This document shows, one piece after another, positions 1 through 11,070 of a stretch of DNA of 64,000 nucleotides (positions within the stretch are counted from its first letter, which is position 1; the number at the start of each line of letters is the position of its first letter). Under the pieces are notes generated by a model. The model saw only the letters and a program-made list of their open reading frames with translations, was not told where the DNA came from and made no database searches. The stretch spans positions 17,437 to 81,436 of the forward strand of contig MU626352.1 in NCBI GenBank assembly GCA_025603075.1. Reading direction: 5' to 3'. The position numbers and the translations under genes were made by a program. Source of the DNA: Neoconidiobolus thromboides FSU 785 (lineage: Eukaryota > Entomophthoromycota > Entomophthoromycetes > Entomophthorales > Neoconidiobolaceae).

Positions 1-821
1 TAGTTTTTAAAGTTTTTATTATAATGGGGGGGGGGGAAATCCGGACTACCTAAGCTTTATAACTTACAAGGCTCAAATAGTGCTGGCAGGGTGTACTTTA
101 AAATTTAAGAACTGTAAAGTAGCATTTTTACTACTCTATAGATAGGAAACGTAATCAAGCTTAATCATCATTAACGATCCAAATTTAATAGAATTATATC
201 CCAACTCGTGAATTCATTATCAACAATATCTTATAAACAATTCGAAGCTTGAGGTGTTAAATATAACTCGACATCAAACTCAGTTAGTAATTTGACTGTT
301 TTAAGTTTTGTTGAATTGTTAACATCTGTAAGTCCCTTATCCAATTTACCCATAAATGTCAAAATTATAATATTATTCGTAGTTTAAATAACATATAATA
401 ATCAGTAAAATTATAGATAGTATATAACAGTTTAAACTGGAATTCAATAGCTATAATTTGTAAAGTATCAAAGGTTAAGTTTTAAATATGAAGTGAAATC
501 TTTAGCTCAGGGATGTTTATCAAAATTAAGAATAATCCAGTGTTAAATTCAATTGGCAAAACTTCAACCGAATTACCAATGATATTTACTAGTTTATGAA
601 ATCCATTGGTATACTTAAGTTTGTAGCTTTGGCTAGTAATTCTTCAATTAAAAAAAATGTCATAATTCACTTAATTTCAAAGATTTCATGTTCTAGTGTA
701 GAAGAATGCTCAAATTTTTATTGCAAAGTTTAATCTGCAACTTGGTTGAGTGATTCCAATTTTATAAAAAAAAATCGTTATTCCTATTCCATCGTCTTAT
801 AAAAAAAAAGAACACCCAAAA
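1..821. other. gene-free start of window, possible decayed minus-strand gene
   Basis: No intact gene is visible. A run of ten G lies near position 30. On the minus strand, about 500-650, there is a frame of roughly 50 codons without a stop that contains leucine-rich, LRR-like phrases (…VLPIEFNTGLF…, …INIPELKISL…). This resembles the repeat part of F-box/LRR proteins such as the one at 55562-56890, but stops interrupt it on both sides, so at most it is a relic. The last 60 bases hold A-rich leader sequence of the gene starting at 822. Confidence 0.4.
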
Positions 822-2876
822 ATGAAACTATTACATCAACCGCGGATATTGACAGCAATTCTTAACAGTATAAAATTGCAACCCAACTTAATAACTTTAA
901 GAAGTGCCCACAACATCAGTTTAATGAAAAAAGAGTTACAAAATTTAACTTCCGATTACCATCATCTCAATAGTTCCATTGTATATAAAGAATATGACTC
1001 CATCCTACAGCAAATAGCCAAATTACAATTGAATTATAGCCCATTAAATTTGAGAGATATGAATATATTGAATCTATTCTATAATCGATTATTAGAAGAT
1101 AAAAGGATTAGCGGTGATAAAAAGAGAATAGAGGAGATTTTAGAGATTATTAACGTGGCTAAGTTGTTACCATTTAATTTTGTCTTGTTGATAGATAATA
1201 TGCTGAATTCAGGTTTTGATTATGTGGATATTGCGAAGACGATGGAGAAAGGTAAGCATATTGTTTTCTATAATAAATTACTCGATAAAGTGGTGAGGAA
1301 GTGGATAATGGAAATCAAGGTCAACAAGGAATGGAAACGAGATGAAATGGAGATGAAATCAGTGTTGGACTTGATGAAGCAACATAAGAAATTTGATGAA
1401 AAGGATTTACAATTGATTGAATACAGTATCAGAAAAAATAAAGAGTTAAGTAAGGAACTGGAGTTAGAATATCGCTATTTTTTGTTTTTACAAAAAGCCA
1501 AAGAATTTAAATTAAATTGGGAAGAAGTTTATTGTTTTAGAGATTATCCAAAATATATTAATAAAGTTTACTATAATATATTAGAGTATTACTTATATAA
1601 TAATAATATACAAGTGGATATTCAATTAGTATTTCAACTAATTAATAGTACGATAAAGATCCAGGAGGTCAAACCCAGTGAATTAAATCCAGCTAAATAT
1701 CAGGTCAATTATGAGAGAATCGAAGCATTTGAGAATGTTATATTAAACCCCAATCACTTGAATTTGATATTTTTACATTGTATTAAATGGAATTATTTTG
1801 AAGAGTTAATTGAGTTATGGGAACAATATCCAGGGTTAATTAATGAACAAATTGTCACCAATTGTTGTATAGCATTGATTAGGAATAAACAACTAGATAA
1901 AGTAGAATATTTATTGAAATTAGCTAAAATTAGAGGATTAAACGATGGGAAAATTCAAATCAATTTGTTATTGGAGCTGTATAATCACCAGGAATATCAA
2001 ATGCTTTTAGAGTCCTTTAATACGAATTTGGAGTTATTGACGGAGGATAAGAATATTAATATAGAGAAAAGCAATGAGATAGAACATAAATTATACAATG
2101 ACTTCAATTTAGTTAAATTAATCCAACAAATTAAAGACAATGAAATTATAGAAATAATAGAAGAAATGGGAATTAAAAATAAGAATTATAAATTAACAGA
2201 AAGTTTAATTATGAATCAAAAGTATACTTTTAAAAGGAAACAAGAGTTATTAAAAAAATATTTATTTTATTTACCGAAATTTAAAATCACTAAAGAAAAA
2301 TTGATTATGAATTTGATTGATAGTTGTATAGAGAAGAAGATTGGGAAGGAGGAATTTGATATTACAGTTAGAAGTTTAAATTTACAAATGAATAATAAAA
2401 TGTGGTTGTATTTTAAGTTAGCTAATGAAGAGACTGTTAACATCAATGAGGTTACAGCTGAGGATTTAGAATCCTTATTTAAATTTGATAGGTTAGAGGT
2501 GATTTATCAACTAATTGATAATAAACAGTTTTTAGCTGAATTGATTCAGGATGTTAATAAACATTCTATGGAGTATAATAATAGTGTAGTAAATAATAAT
2601 AATAATAATAATAATATAGAGGCTAGTAAAAGTATAAAGTATAGTAATGAACAATTAAAAATTATATACTATACATTTATAAAGTTTAATGATAAGAAAA
2701 GAATGATATACTTAATTAATCAATTGCCATTGAACATGAGTTATTTTTATTTGATTCAATGTTTCGAAATATTATTGCCCGATGTTAATGTAGATAAATA
2801 TCTATTTCAATTTAATTTATTAAATTTAATAGATCTTTTATGGGAGTCATTAGAGAGTAATAATAGTAAAATATAA
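822..2876 (+). CDS. probable mitochondrial helical-repeat (PPR-like) protein
   Basis: A single-exon gene of 684 aa. The first ~35 residues are rich in Leu, Arg, Lys, Ser and Asn with no acidic residue, as expected of a mitochondrial presequence. The rest is almost wholly alpha-helical in character, with repeated helix pairs such as the stretch around residues 300-400 (…LIELWEQYPG…, …LDKVEYLLKLAK…) that look like degenerate PPR/TPR repeats. Fungal mitochondrial RNA-stability and translation factors (Rmd9, Aep, Cbp types) look like this, so a role in mitochondrial RNA metabolism is inferred; the exact orthologue is not recognised. An Asn run near residue 595 is coded by AAT repeats. The gene is convergent with the arrestin-like gene, with 90 bases between stops. 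The first ATG is used because the presequence starts there. Confidence 0.75.
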   Translation: MKLLHQPRILTAILNSIKLQPNLITLRSAHNISLMKKELQNLTSDYHHLNSSIVYKEYDSILQQIAKLQLNYSPLNLRDMNILNLFYNRLLEDKRISGDKKRIEEILEIINVAKLLPFNFVLLIDNMLNSGFDYVDIAKTMEKGKHIVFYNKLLDKVVRKWIMEIKVNKEWKRDEMEMKSVLDLMKQHKKFDEKDLQLIEYSIRKNKELSKELELEYRYFLFLQKAKEFKLNWEEVYCFRDYPKYINKVYYNILEYYLYNNNIQVDIQLVFQLINSTIKIQEVKPSELNPAKYQVNYERIEAFENVILNPNHLNLIFLHCIKWNYFEELIELWEQYPGLINEQIVTNCCIALIRNKQLDKVEYLLKLAKIRGLNDGKIQINLLLELYNHQEYQMLLESFNTNLELLTEDKNINIEKSNEIEHKLYNDFNLVKLIQQIKDNEIIEIIEEMGIKNKNYKLTESLIMNQKYTFKRKQELLKKYLFYLPKFKITKEKLIMNLIDSCIEKKIGKEEFDITVRSLNLQMNNKMWLYFKLANEETVNINEVTAEDLESLFKFDRLEVIYQLIDNKQFLAELIQDVNKHSMEYNNSVVNNNNNNNNIEASKSIKYSNEQLKIIYYTFIKFNDKKRMIYLINQLPLNMSYFYLIQCFEILLPDVNVDKYLFQFNLLNLIDLLWESLESNNSKI

Positions 2877-2966
2877 ACTAAGACAACATAGAGTATTAAT
2901 AAATAAATAAATAAAATATAGAATGAAATAATAAGTTAATTAAATAATTACATTTATTAGTATTAA

Positions 2967-4025
2967 TTAAAAGGGAGGAGGGGGTAATTCATAGTTAGGT
3001 AAACTATTTAAGATAGTATCTTTTGAGGACAAAGGTAACAAACAGATGGGATGATTTAAAAATAAATTTTTTTGATTATTTTTAAAATTAATTTTGATTT
3101 TTAAATAATGGTTAATTGTAAATAAATTGTTATTACAGTTATAATAATAATCTTGTTTTGGATTTTTGTTGATATTTAAATCAATTTTGAATTCATTAAC
3201 ACTACTTACAGAGTTAGTATTGCTATTGATTAATACAGTAGAGGAGTCGAGGATATAATTTTTAGTTTTAGTACAGTTGGAATATTCACTTTTATAAATA
3301 ATTTCTCGCTTAATTAAACAAATAATACTATCAATAGTATCGTTTTGATTTAATAAATTGAAGTTAAAAAATACAGTCACGGGATCTTGGTTGCCAAAAC
3401 AAGAAGATAAACAATAAATATTGTAAGTCAAATCATTGCTCTTGTTAGTAAATTGAATCATATTATTCATGATTGGACAGGTAGGTAAAGGTAAACGATG
3501 AATGTTAATAGACCTAGTGGCATTCGATTTTAAATAGAACTTAATAGGTAAGAGTTGATTCAATTTAAAATTCATAGGGAGATAATGGAAAAGTAATTGA
3601 ATATCATAGGTCAATTTACCATTTTTAATTGTAATACTATTGTTTAAGTTACCCTCAATTAAAAAATTAAAAGTAAAATAATGAATTCCTCGGTTTAATA
3701 TTACTTCATCTTCTGTATTATTATTGTTTCTATTATCTTGTAGTAAATCCAAAGATTGATTTAATATAGTTTGTTTTGCTTGATAGCTTTTTTGATTATT
3801 AGTAAAATTAACTTGATTATTTCCAACTAAGTTTAACTTCATTTGATGAATAACAATGCTTCCTTTGTCATTATCTTCGATTATTGGAGTTGTATTAAGG
3901 TTGTTTTCAATTCTCACTCTTCCTTTAATTATATTACCATGACTTTCATTAGTATCGCCGTGTAAATTGATAACATCTTCTAATAATTCAATTGATGCTT
4001 TAACTTGATTATTTAAAAAAAACAT
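2967..4025 (-). CDS. arrestin-fold (alpha-arrestin-like) protein
   Basis: A single-exon gene of 352 aa. The N-terminus follows the arrestin_N pattern: a beta-strand-rich start, then an Asp/Asn/Gly-rich loop and a 'GRVRIE' strand like the 'G.V.l..' strand of arrestins. Around residues 110-120 comes 'GIHYFTFNF', matching the arrestin '(L)xxGxhxfpFsF' strand. The second half (about 150-335) is again beta-rich, as in arrestin_C. The extreme C-terminus carries LPNY followed by PPPPF; LPxY is a known variant of the PY motif that binds WW domains of Rsp5/Nedd4 ubiquitin ligases. Fungal alpha-arrestins use such motifs to bring Rsp5 to plasma-membrane transporters for endocytosis. That role is inferred from the family. 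Sequence conservation is weak, so Rim8-, ART- or Vps26-like subgroups cannot be separated by eye. Confidence 0.65.
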   Translation of the reverse strand: MFFLNNQVKASIELLEDVINLHGDTNESHGNIIKGRVRIENNLNTTPIIEDNDKGSIVIHQMKLNLVGNNQVNFTNNQKSYQAKQTILNQSLDLLQDNRNNNNTEDEVILNRGIHYFTFNFLIEGNLNNSITIKNGKLTYDIQLLFHYLPMNFKLNQLLPIKFYLKSNATRSINIHRLPLPTCPIMNNMIQFTNKSNDLTYNIYCLSSCFGNQDPVTVFFNFNLLNQNDTIDSIICLIKREIIYKSEYSNCTKTKNYILDSSTVLINSNTNSVSSVNEFKIDLNINKNPKQDYYYNCNNNLFTINHYLKIKINFKNNQKNLFLNHPICLLPLSSKDTILNSLPNYELPPPPF

Positions 4026-5724
4026 AATGACTAATTATAAAAATAATAAAGAAAGGGAATAAAGAGAACAAAGAGAAACAAATAAGAGATATAAGTTATA
4101 TATAAAAAATAATTCAAATTTTTTTTGTAAATTTAAATTGATTTTTAAGTTTATTTATATACTTTTTTTAGATAGCGTATAAAAATCATTACCATAATTA
4201 ATTTACTACTCATTAACTTTAATATTTATGGAGTAATTATTTTTTCAACCCCAGAACATTTAATTTAATTTCATTAAGTATTTATAAATGCTAAAAAAAG
4301 ATTGGTCCAATTTTGAAAAATGATGGCAACTTACCCTTAACTCAACAAAGATTATTATAACGATTGGCCACAAAGGTATCATGGTGATATAGCTATTTTA
4401 AGTTAGTGGGAATTAGATAAGCATTTGTTACAAGTATTTTTTTGTATTAATTTATACAATCCATTCATAAAACTAAAATTACAATGTCATTGAGGTCCAT
4501 GGGTTAGAAATCAACTTAATTGGTTGGTTTAAACAAGAGTGTTATCAAAAGTGATCTAAGACTGAAATCATAGCGTTTATTTCAATGGAGATTTTTATAT
4601 ATATTTTTGTTATATTAATAATAATACATTTAGTCTTTAAGATAATCCTATCAAAATAAATATATCAAAATTATAATTTATTATTTAGTTGTAGTAATTA
4701 TGGTTGATCGGTGAGTCATAATTTTAATTCAAAGGAGATGTGAAATAACTTTTTAATATTTATTTTTAGTTTCAATAAAAGATAAATAATAATGAAATAT
4801 CGAAATTCACACTTTCTTATATAATACCATAGAATAAGTGAAACGTTATTTTAATTATTTAAGCAAAACATTATAATTCCTCAATTTTAAAACAATAGAA
4901 ATTGTTTTGATAGAACCTTGTTTTAATTATATCTCATGAACTCATCCCTCCTTTCTTAGTTTAAATCTAAATATGAAATAATCAAGAATATTTAATAAAA
5001 CTTTTTGTTTTAAAAATATCCGATCATTTTCTCGTTATCTACTTCTTTAATATAAGAGTTCTTCTCTAAAACCAAGCTTACACAATATTCGATTCTCATT
5101 TTTTATCACCAAAAGTACCCTTAATATTGAATCAAAGAATAAAAACGTTAAGGGATCCTTACTTACCCCACTTAATTTGATATATGCCATTTTTGGGTTG
5201 TTGGGTAGAATTTTTTGAAGATTAATAAATTACTTGAAGATGCATTTAAATAAGATGATCTTGATTTTGACTGTAAAGCTTGATATTTGAGTGGTTGTTA
5301 ATGCTTATGCTAAGATAAAAGGATTGTGGAGCTATTTACAACAATGTGAAGTATAAGTCATAAGATCAAAATTAGAGGAGGAATTGGTAGTATATTTATT
5401 AAATTGTTACTTTTTTATTTCAATAGTTTTTACTTAATGCTATTATAGTTTTGAGATTTTATTCAAATAATAAAATAATTAGAATAAATAATTTCAAATA
5501 GAATAAAACTCTGGATCTTTTTTAAAATGGAATTTTTAGAAAATGGCGTTATCTAATTTATAAAACCTAGTTATCTTGCCATTATCAAATAAACAGTAAA
5601 CCACACTTACCAGCTTTTGATTTAAAAATCAAACTTTCAAGTTATTGCTTTTAATTCACTTAGATTACTTAGTTGTCATTATTGGGGATGCTACTTTTTT
5701 CTATAATATGATAGATATTATATT

Positions 5725-5772
5725 ATTGATATATTAAATCATTAGTATATTAGATTATTAATATATTAAATT
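5725..5772. repeat. 16-bp tandem repeat, three copies
   Basis: Three successive 16-mers (5725-5740, 5741-5756, 5757-5772) share the pattern ATTRRTATATTARATY. Each pair differs at three or four positions. No function is apparent. Confidence 0.6.
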
Positions 5773-6636
5773 ATGACTATCTGGAATTATCAATATACTA
5801 ATTATAGTCATAATGTTTTATATATATATTTTTATTGATGTAAAATATAATATTGGGGTTTCGAGCTTATAAGATTCTTATTGAAAATTTTGATCTATTC
5901 TGTATAAGTGATAAGGATTTAAAATTACAAGATAATAATCATGAGCAATCCGAATAACATTATAATCTAATTTTAGTAATAAAGTCTAAGCATTAATAGG
6001 CATTAGCTCAGGATTTATTTATAATGTGTATAATCAAGTTTTATTTTTATTTAATTGTAGGAAGTAATTTTTATTAAATAAATTTAAAATTTAAAATGTT
6101 TTTGAATAATGTTATCATTTTTATTTCATAAAATTTCAAGCAAACTAATTGACTATTATCACTCATACTATCATTATCAATAGTAGGTAGATGAATACCC
6201 TCAAATATCAATATAACTAATAAGCACTACTTATTAAAGAATAAAAGAATTAAATTCAAAAGTAAAGACAAAATAAAACTAAAATGAGTTTTGGGGAGAC
6301 TTTTATTTACTAATAATAATAATGGCGTTAGTTATGATAATAGATAAATATCCCCAAAAACATTTTGAAATTATTATTTATTCATATTAGTTTTGTAATT
6401 GATGACAATATAATTATTTTATAAAAAAAACTAATTTAAGATACTCAAAACCCCATAATGTTTTATTTATTAAGGGTACTCTTGTCTACTATCTAACAAT
6501 AGTAACGTTATCAACAATAACGCTATTAAGAATTATAACAGATAAAAGTTGTTCTTATTAATAAGAATAAATATTTGTTTCAAAAGGTAAATCAACATTT
6601 CAAATAATATTTAAAATCCTTATTATTTTATAAATA

Positions 6637-6734
6637 TGGGGGTACTTTTTTCGGCTTCACTTTTTTCATCTTTTGAGCACTATTTGAGTGGAAAAATCGG
6701 TAGTAAAATTCTTAAACATAAAAATAGATATTCA
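6637..6734 (-). mobile_element. MITE copy 1 (TA-flanked ~100-bp inverted-repeat element)
   Basis: A diverged copy in the minus orientation. The left end is TGGGGGTAC and the right end ATATTCA; TA lies on both sides. The internal blocks (CTATTTGAGTGGAAAAATC, GTAGTAAAATTCTTAAACA) match the family. It lies about 260 bases 3' of the stop of the truncated Sec15 gene. Confidence 0.8.
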
Positions 6735-6993
6735 TATATAACCTTATTTTCAATGTATTAGTACTATTCATATAATTCCAATATAAAATTTAACTTATAG
6801 GATACTTAATATTTTTAAAAATTTTGCTTTTTTTTTCTTCTAAAAACGCCAAATATTTACTAAATAAATACTTTATCTCATTAATTAAAGTAAGAAAAGT
6901 TAATCAAATTACTTTAATAAAAACATAATATGAAATAATTAATAAAGGTTCGCTTCAAGGTTATGTTCGTCAATAAAACTTTAATTATACAAC

Positions 6994-8742
6994 TTAAAAA
7001 GAAGCCAAAGCATCTAAAAACTGGTTTAATTTACGTACATCGTAACCGAAATCCTATTCAATGAATTTTAAGTAAATACCATAATATAACTAATAAACTT
7101 CTATTACCTCCCCAAGTTGTATAAAAGCGACTAAATTTTTCTTAATATCTGGTAATGTATTTTCCATTGAAGCAATACCCAACCCACGAGAGATTTCATC
7201 CAATAATTTATTTGTTAATAAAGTCCATAGAATTTCGACCTATATTTGCAAAAATAAGATATGTGATATTAAAGAGAAAGAGAAAGAGAAAGAGAAAGAG
7301 AAAGAAAAATCAATCAAAAAACTCCAACTTACATCTGTAGGATATCTAAATCTCGTTGTAGTATTAATAATAGTTCTTTCAATTTGAAAGAAACCTAGGA
7401 TATCTGCTAAATGAATTTGAAATAAATCTAAACTTTTCTTGCCCAAAATTAAATTCGTTTCACTTAAATTAATGGCCATTTGCTATTGATGGATAATAGT
7501 TAAAAATAATTTTAAAAAAAACTGTATTATTTGACTTACTCTTCGTTCCTCTTCAAAAGATTTTTGGAATTCTTCAAAAGAACCTAATTTGTGATGGATA
7601 TGTAAACATTGGTAAAACGGCTGGAAATCTAATTCCATGATATTTTCTTCTTCATCTTAAAAAACATATTAAAATTCTAAACTTATAGTTGAGCTCTAAA
7701 ACTACATACCAATTTCTAACTCATCTTTAACAAGATGAATAGCCGCTGGATAATTTGAATTTTCTTTTTTTTGTCTTACAATCCAACTCTGTTGTTTATC
7801 TAACATCTTTTGTATCTTTGATAAGCCATAATTTCGACTCTGTTCTTTTAATCTATTAATTAATTTGTTAATTAAATGTTAATTAAATATAATTCATTCA
7901 GATTACTGTAACAACCAATCTCTCTTTTCTAAAATAACCGCTTGTTTCACTAAATCCCTCATACTTGGTATACACTCCTCTAGTTATTATTTAATGTTGC
8001 TTTATTTTATTATATATTAAATTATTACCCATATATTTAGCAAACAAATATTGATTGATATGAGGTAAATGCTCGTTTTGCAACTCATCTAAAGTCTAAA
8101 AATATTAAAATCAAAACAGAAAATTAAAAAGCTTACTTTCAAAGCCGAAAAATAATTCCTTTGATTCAATAGAGTATTAACTCTATTAGCTAACTTTAAA
8201 ATATGCAAACAAGTCTGTAAAGTTTCAATACAAGTTTCAATATTTTGTTGGATACGGCGATGTTGGATTAACTCACTTTTCTTTTAAATCTTGAATTAAT
8301 TTATTTTGAATTTTGAATTTTTTATAGTTACCGTAGCCAATAATTTATTCCCAGATTGTTGTAAACTTTCGTTAACTTCTAATATATTTTCTTTTAAAGT
8401 ACTAGTCCCCTTTTTTACTTCAAGTAATTGATCTACGGATTGAATAAACTCCTAAACAATAAAAAATCAATTTAACTCATAATATCTATCCATTTGTTTC
8501 ATTTTTCTAATAATCTTTAATTTGTTTTTCTCTCTCTTACTTACTTGATAATGTGAATAGCATAGCTTTTCAATCTCTAATTCTTTTTTATTTAATAAAT
8601 CATTTAATTTTTCTAATATCTCATTCTGTGTTTGATTCCTTAAACTGGATTGTAAAATAGGGATAATTGGTTGACTTTGTCCCTCCAATTCGTTACTTCC
8701 ATCGATGATGATCAGTTGATTCAGTTTACTGCTCAAATCCAT
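6994..8742 (-). CDS. SEC15: exocyst subunit Sec15, N-terminal half only (truncated gene)
   Basis: Ten exons join in phase: 8742-8545, 8451-8332, 8280-8137, 8095-8029, 7979-7907, 7852-7710, 7655-7540, 7482-7333, 7239-7108, 7053-6994, giving 400 aa. The product follows Sec15/EXOC6 closely: the N-terminal coiled region, then LDELQNEHLPHINQYLFAKY and the 'ECIPSMRDLV' block, then LDFQPFYQCLHIHHKLG, DILGFFQIERTI, and EILWTLLTNKLL. Sec15 is the exocyst subunit that binds the GTPase Sec4/Rab at secretory vesicles. Family members are roughly 750-900 aa. Here translation stops (TAA, 6996-6994) just after the GYDVRKLNQFLDAL block, so the C-terminal Sec15 domain that binds the Rab is absent and was not found downstream. 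The intact frame over ten exons suggests recent loss, a partial duplicate, or a functional short form. The intron at 7332-7240 contains a (CTTTCT)n pyrimidine repeat. Confidence 0.85.
7274..7305. repeat. GAGAAA hexamer microsatellite inside a Sec15 intron
   Basis: About five units of a GAGAAA-type hexamer on the plus strand. In the sense of the minus-strand Sec15 gene it is a pyrimidine (CTTTCT)n run in the intron 7332-7240, upstream of the acceptor, where it may serve as a polypyrimidine tract. Confidence 0.8.
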
Positions 8743-10431
8743 GGCGCGATGATAGTAAAAATTAAAATTAAAGAAATAAAGATAAAATGTTTTTAACTAA
8801 AGTGCCACTTTATGTTATTAAAATGACTATCATTGGGTAAAAAAAAGATGGAATTTGTTGAAAATTTGTTAATATTTTGTTATAATTTCTATTTTTTGTG
8901 TTGAAAATTTTAAAATGAACTTTGTTTTAAAAATCACCTTTTTTACACCTACTGCAACTCATTTGCAATCTACTCAACTGTTCAATTAAAAAAATAACTT
9001 ACAAAACTCCTAAGAAAGGTTGGGCTTTAAAAAAGCCAGATAAGCAAATATTTAGTTCTAAGGATTATCGCAAAATAGGTCAAAATAGAGCTGTGGCAGT
9101 TATAACCTAGTTGGACTATTTTTTAGGATTTTAGGATTTGAGTTTTTTGACTTGAAATGAATAATTGTGAATAAAAAATATGTAATATTTTATTTTAATA
9201 AATAAAAATCAATAAATCAAAGCTACACGAATTGAAATAGTATCTATTTATTTACTAAATAACATTTAATAGTAAAACATTAAATATATTATAACCATAT
9301 AAAGTAGTTTATATAATATAATAAAATGAATTTAAAAAGGTTGCTTAATTTGAAAGCGTTTTGTAGAAAAAAGTTAATTACTTATATTCATTTAAATAAA
9401 ACCTAACTATAAGTTCAACTATTTGAATAGCTTGTAATCTTCATAAAATTGTTTGAATATTTTATATAAGTGTCTACTAGTTAAAAACTTGTAAACAATA
9501 ACTAAGCTTTATTCTAGTTTTATTTTCCGGGTCAAAGTTGAGTTATACTTTTAAAGCGAGACAAATGAAATTAATGCTTTTCTTGTATTTTTAATAGAAT
9601 TTTATATTAAACCTTTGTGAATACGCTTTTTTAAAATACTAAATAATTGCAGATTATAACTTTATAATATAAATAATTAGCACTGACTAAAAAATTACAA
9701 ATTTTAATCAAACTATTTTTTATCGAAAAATGATTACATAAATTAATTACAAACAATAAAAGGTTCATGAACCAAAAATAGTAAATTTAAGCTAAAGAAG
9801 TTTCTAGAATAAATCATTTGAATTTATGGTTCGCTTAAGGGAGAAGGACATCACTTAAAAAGAAATAATACTTTGTAAGTTAACTCTATTTATAATAATG
9901 GCAATATAACAGAAAGAATGATCGAATAAGGCTAGTTGGAATTCTAAAGCTTCGTATCTATTAAAACATTCTAAATAAACTTAGATTTTATCTAACAGGT
10001 TAGAACAAAAAGAAAAAAAAGGAGAATTTACAAATAGTTAAAACTGTAGAATAAAAAGAAAAACGGTTTAAGGTGGTAGCATAACCTTAATCAGTTATGG
10101 GTTAGCTTTTATTTGTTAATCAATTAGGTAAATATAATTAAGTTTATGCTTTCTAAAATCGTTGTCTTGAAAATAATCATCCGAATAAAACTTGTTATTG
10201 GTTTCTTCAACTTCTAGAATAAATAGAAATTGGCATAAGCAGCTTTTTTAAAACACTGCTAAAACCAGATGATCTTTAAAAGTTTCAAAATGGCAAGTTT
10301 ATAATTTACAAAAATAAAAGAGGATCTGACTACTAAAAAATAGTATAAATACTCAAAATATCTACTATTCACTCTTATCATATCATTATTTAAATTTTCA
10401 TTTTCTACATTTAATACTTAATTCAAAAATT
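8743..10431. other. intergenic region between divergent genes
   Basis: About 1.7 kb shared upstream region of the Sec15 fragment (minus) and the YcnI-like gene (plus). No coding region, tRNA or repeat was recognised. A TATA-like element is annotated separately at 10344. Confidence 0.5.
10344..10350 (+). promoter_or_regulatory. TATA-like element of the YcnI-like gene
   Basis: TATAAAT lies 82 bases before the ATG at 10432 and is followed by a C/T/A-rich leader, as in a compact TATA promoter of an inducible, well expressed gene. Confidence 0.4.
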
Positions 10432-11070
10432 ATGAAATCCATCTCATTACTCGCTGTAACTTCCCTTTTTTTGAACTCTATTTCATCTCATGTGACTGCT
10501 AATCCCGCTGTTGGATTAGCTGGTAGCTATTTTGTTACTTTTATTCGTGTACCTCATGGTTGTGGTACATCTGGTACTACCAAAGTAACGGTAAATCTCA
10601 CTGATGATTTAACTACTGGAGCCACTGCTCAAAGCGTTTCTGGATGGAAAGTAAGTTATGGTTACCCTAATGATAAACAAGGTAGTACCAACAGCACTGA
10701 AGGAGAATCAGGTGGAGCATCCAAAGTCCCTAATTCAGTTACTTGGGAAGCTCAAAATAATGCTGAATTACCCCATGATCAATTTATGGATTTTGGACTT
10801 TCTCTTAAATTACCTCTTACTGCTACTTACAATAATACCATCTATTTCCCTACCATGCAATATTGTAAAAACGGTACTGGTGACTGGTCTTCATGGCCTG
10901 GAAACCCAGGTCAAAATCCTGAAAAAACTCCAGCTCCTAAACTCGTATTGACCAATAGTACCGATAGTACTGCTTCTAAAACAGGTCCTAAATCAAATGC
11001 CATAAGTCTAAGCCCAGTATATTATTCATTCGCTTCCATGGGCTTGGTTGCATTTACTTTCTTGTTGTAG
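10432..11070 (+). CDS. secreted YcnI-like (DUF1775) putative copper-binding protein
   Basis: A single-exon gene of 212 aa. A signal peptide (residues 1-19, ending in SISS) is followed at once by HVTANP, so cleavage would expose His20 as the mature N-terminus. The YcnI/DUF1775 pattern follows: SYFVTFIRVPHGCGTSGTTK, a GW strand, VTWEAQ, a FMDFGLSLKLP strand, YFPTMQYCKNG, the GDWSSWPG tryptophans and PAPKLVL. In bacterial YcnI the mature N-terminal His takes part in copper binding together with a conserved Trp. That copper role is transferred here by homology only. Several N-x-S/T sites and a hydrophobic C-terminus (last ~20 residues) preceded by a Ser/Thr-rich stretch fit a GPI-anchored cell-surface form. 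Codon use is more regular and less A+T-rich than in neighbours, suggesting strong expression. Confidence 0.85.
   Translation: MKSISLLAVTSLFLNSISSHVTANPAVGLAGSYFVTFIRVPHGCGTSGTTKVTVNLTDDLTTGATAQSVSGWKVSYGYPNDKQGSTNSTEGESGGASKVPNSVTWEAQNNAELPHDQFMDFGLSLKLPLTATYNNTIYFPTMQYCKNGTGDWSSWPGNPGQNPEKTPAPKLVLTNSTDSTASKTGPKSNAISLSPVYYSFASMGLVAFTFLL

Larger units (their letters stand above)
4026..6993. other. gene-free region of about 3 kb
   Basis: No gene could be supported on either strand. The region contains the 16-bp tandem repeat at 5725-5772 and one MITE copy at 6637-6734. It lies directly 3' of the truncated Sec15 gene, where the missing C-terminal half would be expected. I looked for Sec15-like coding blocks on the minus strand here and saw none; all frames are densely closed. 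Confidence 0.6.
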
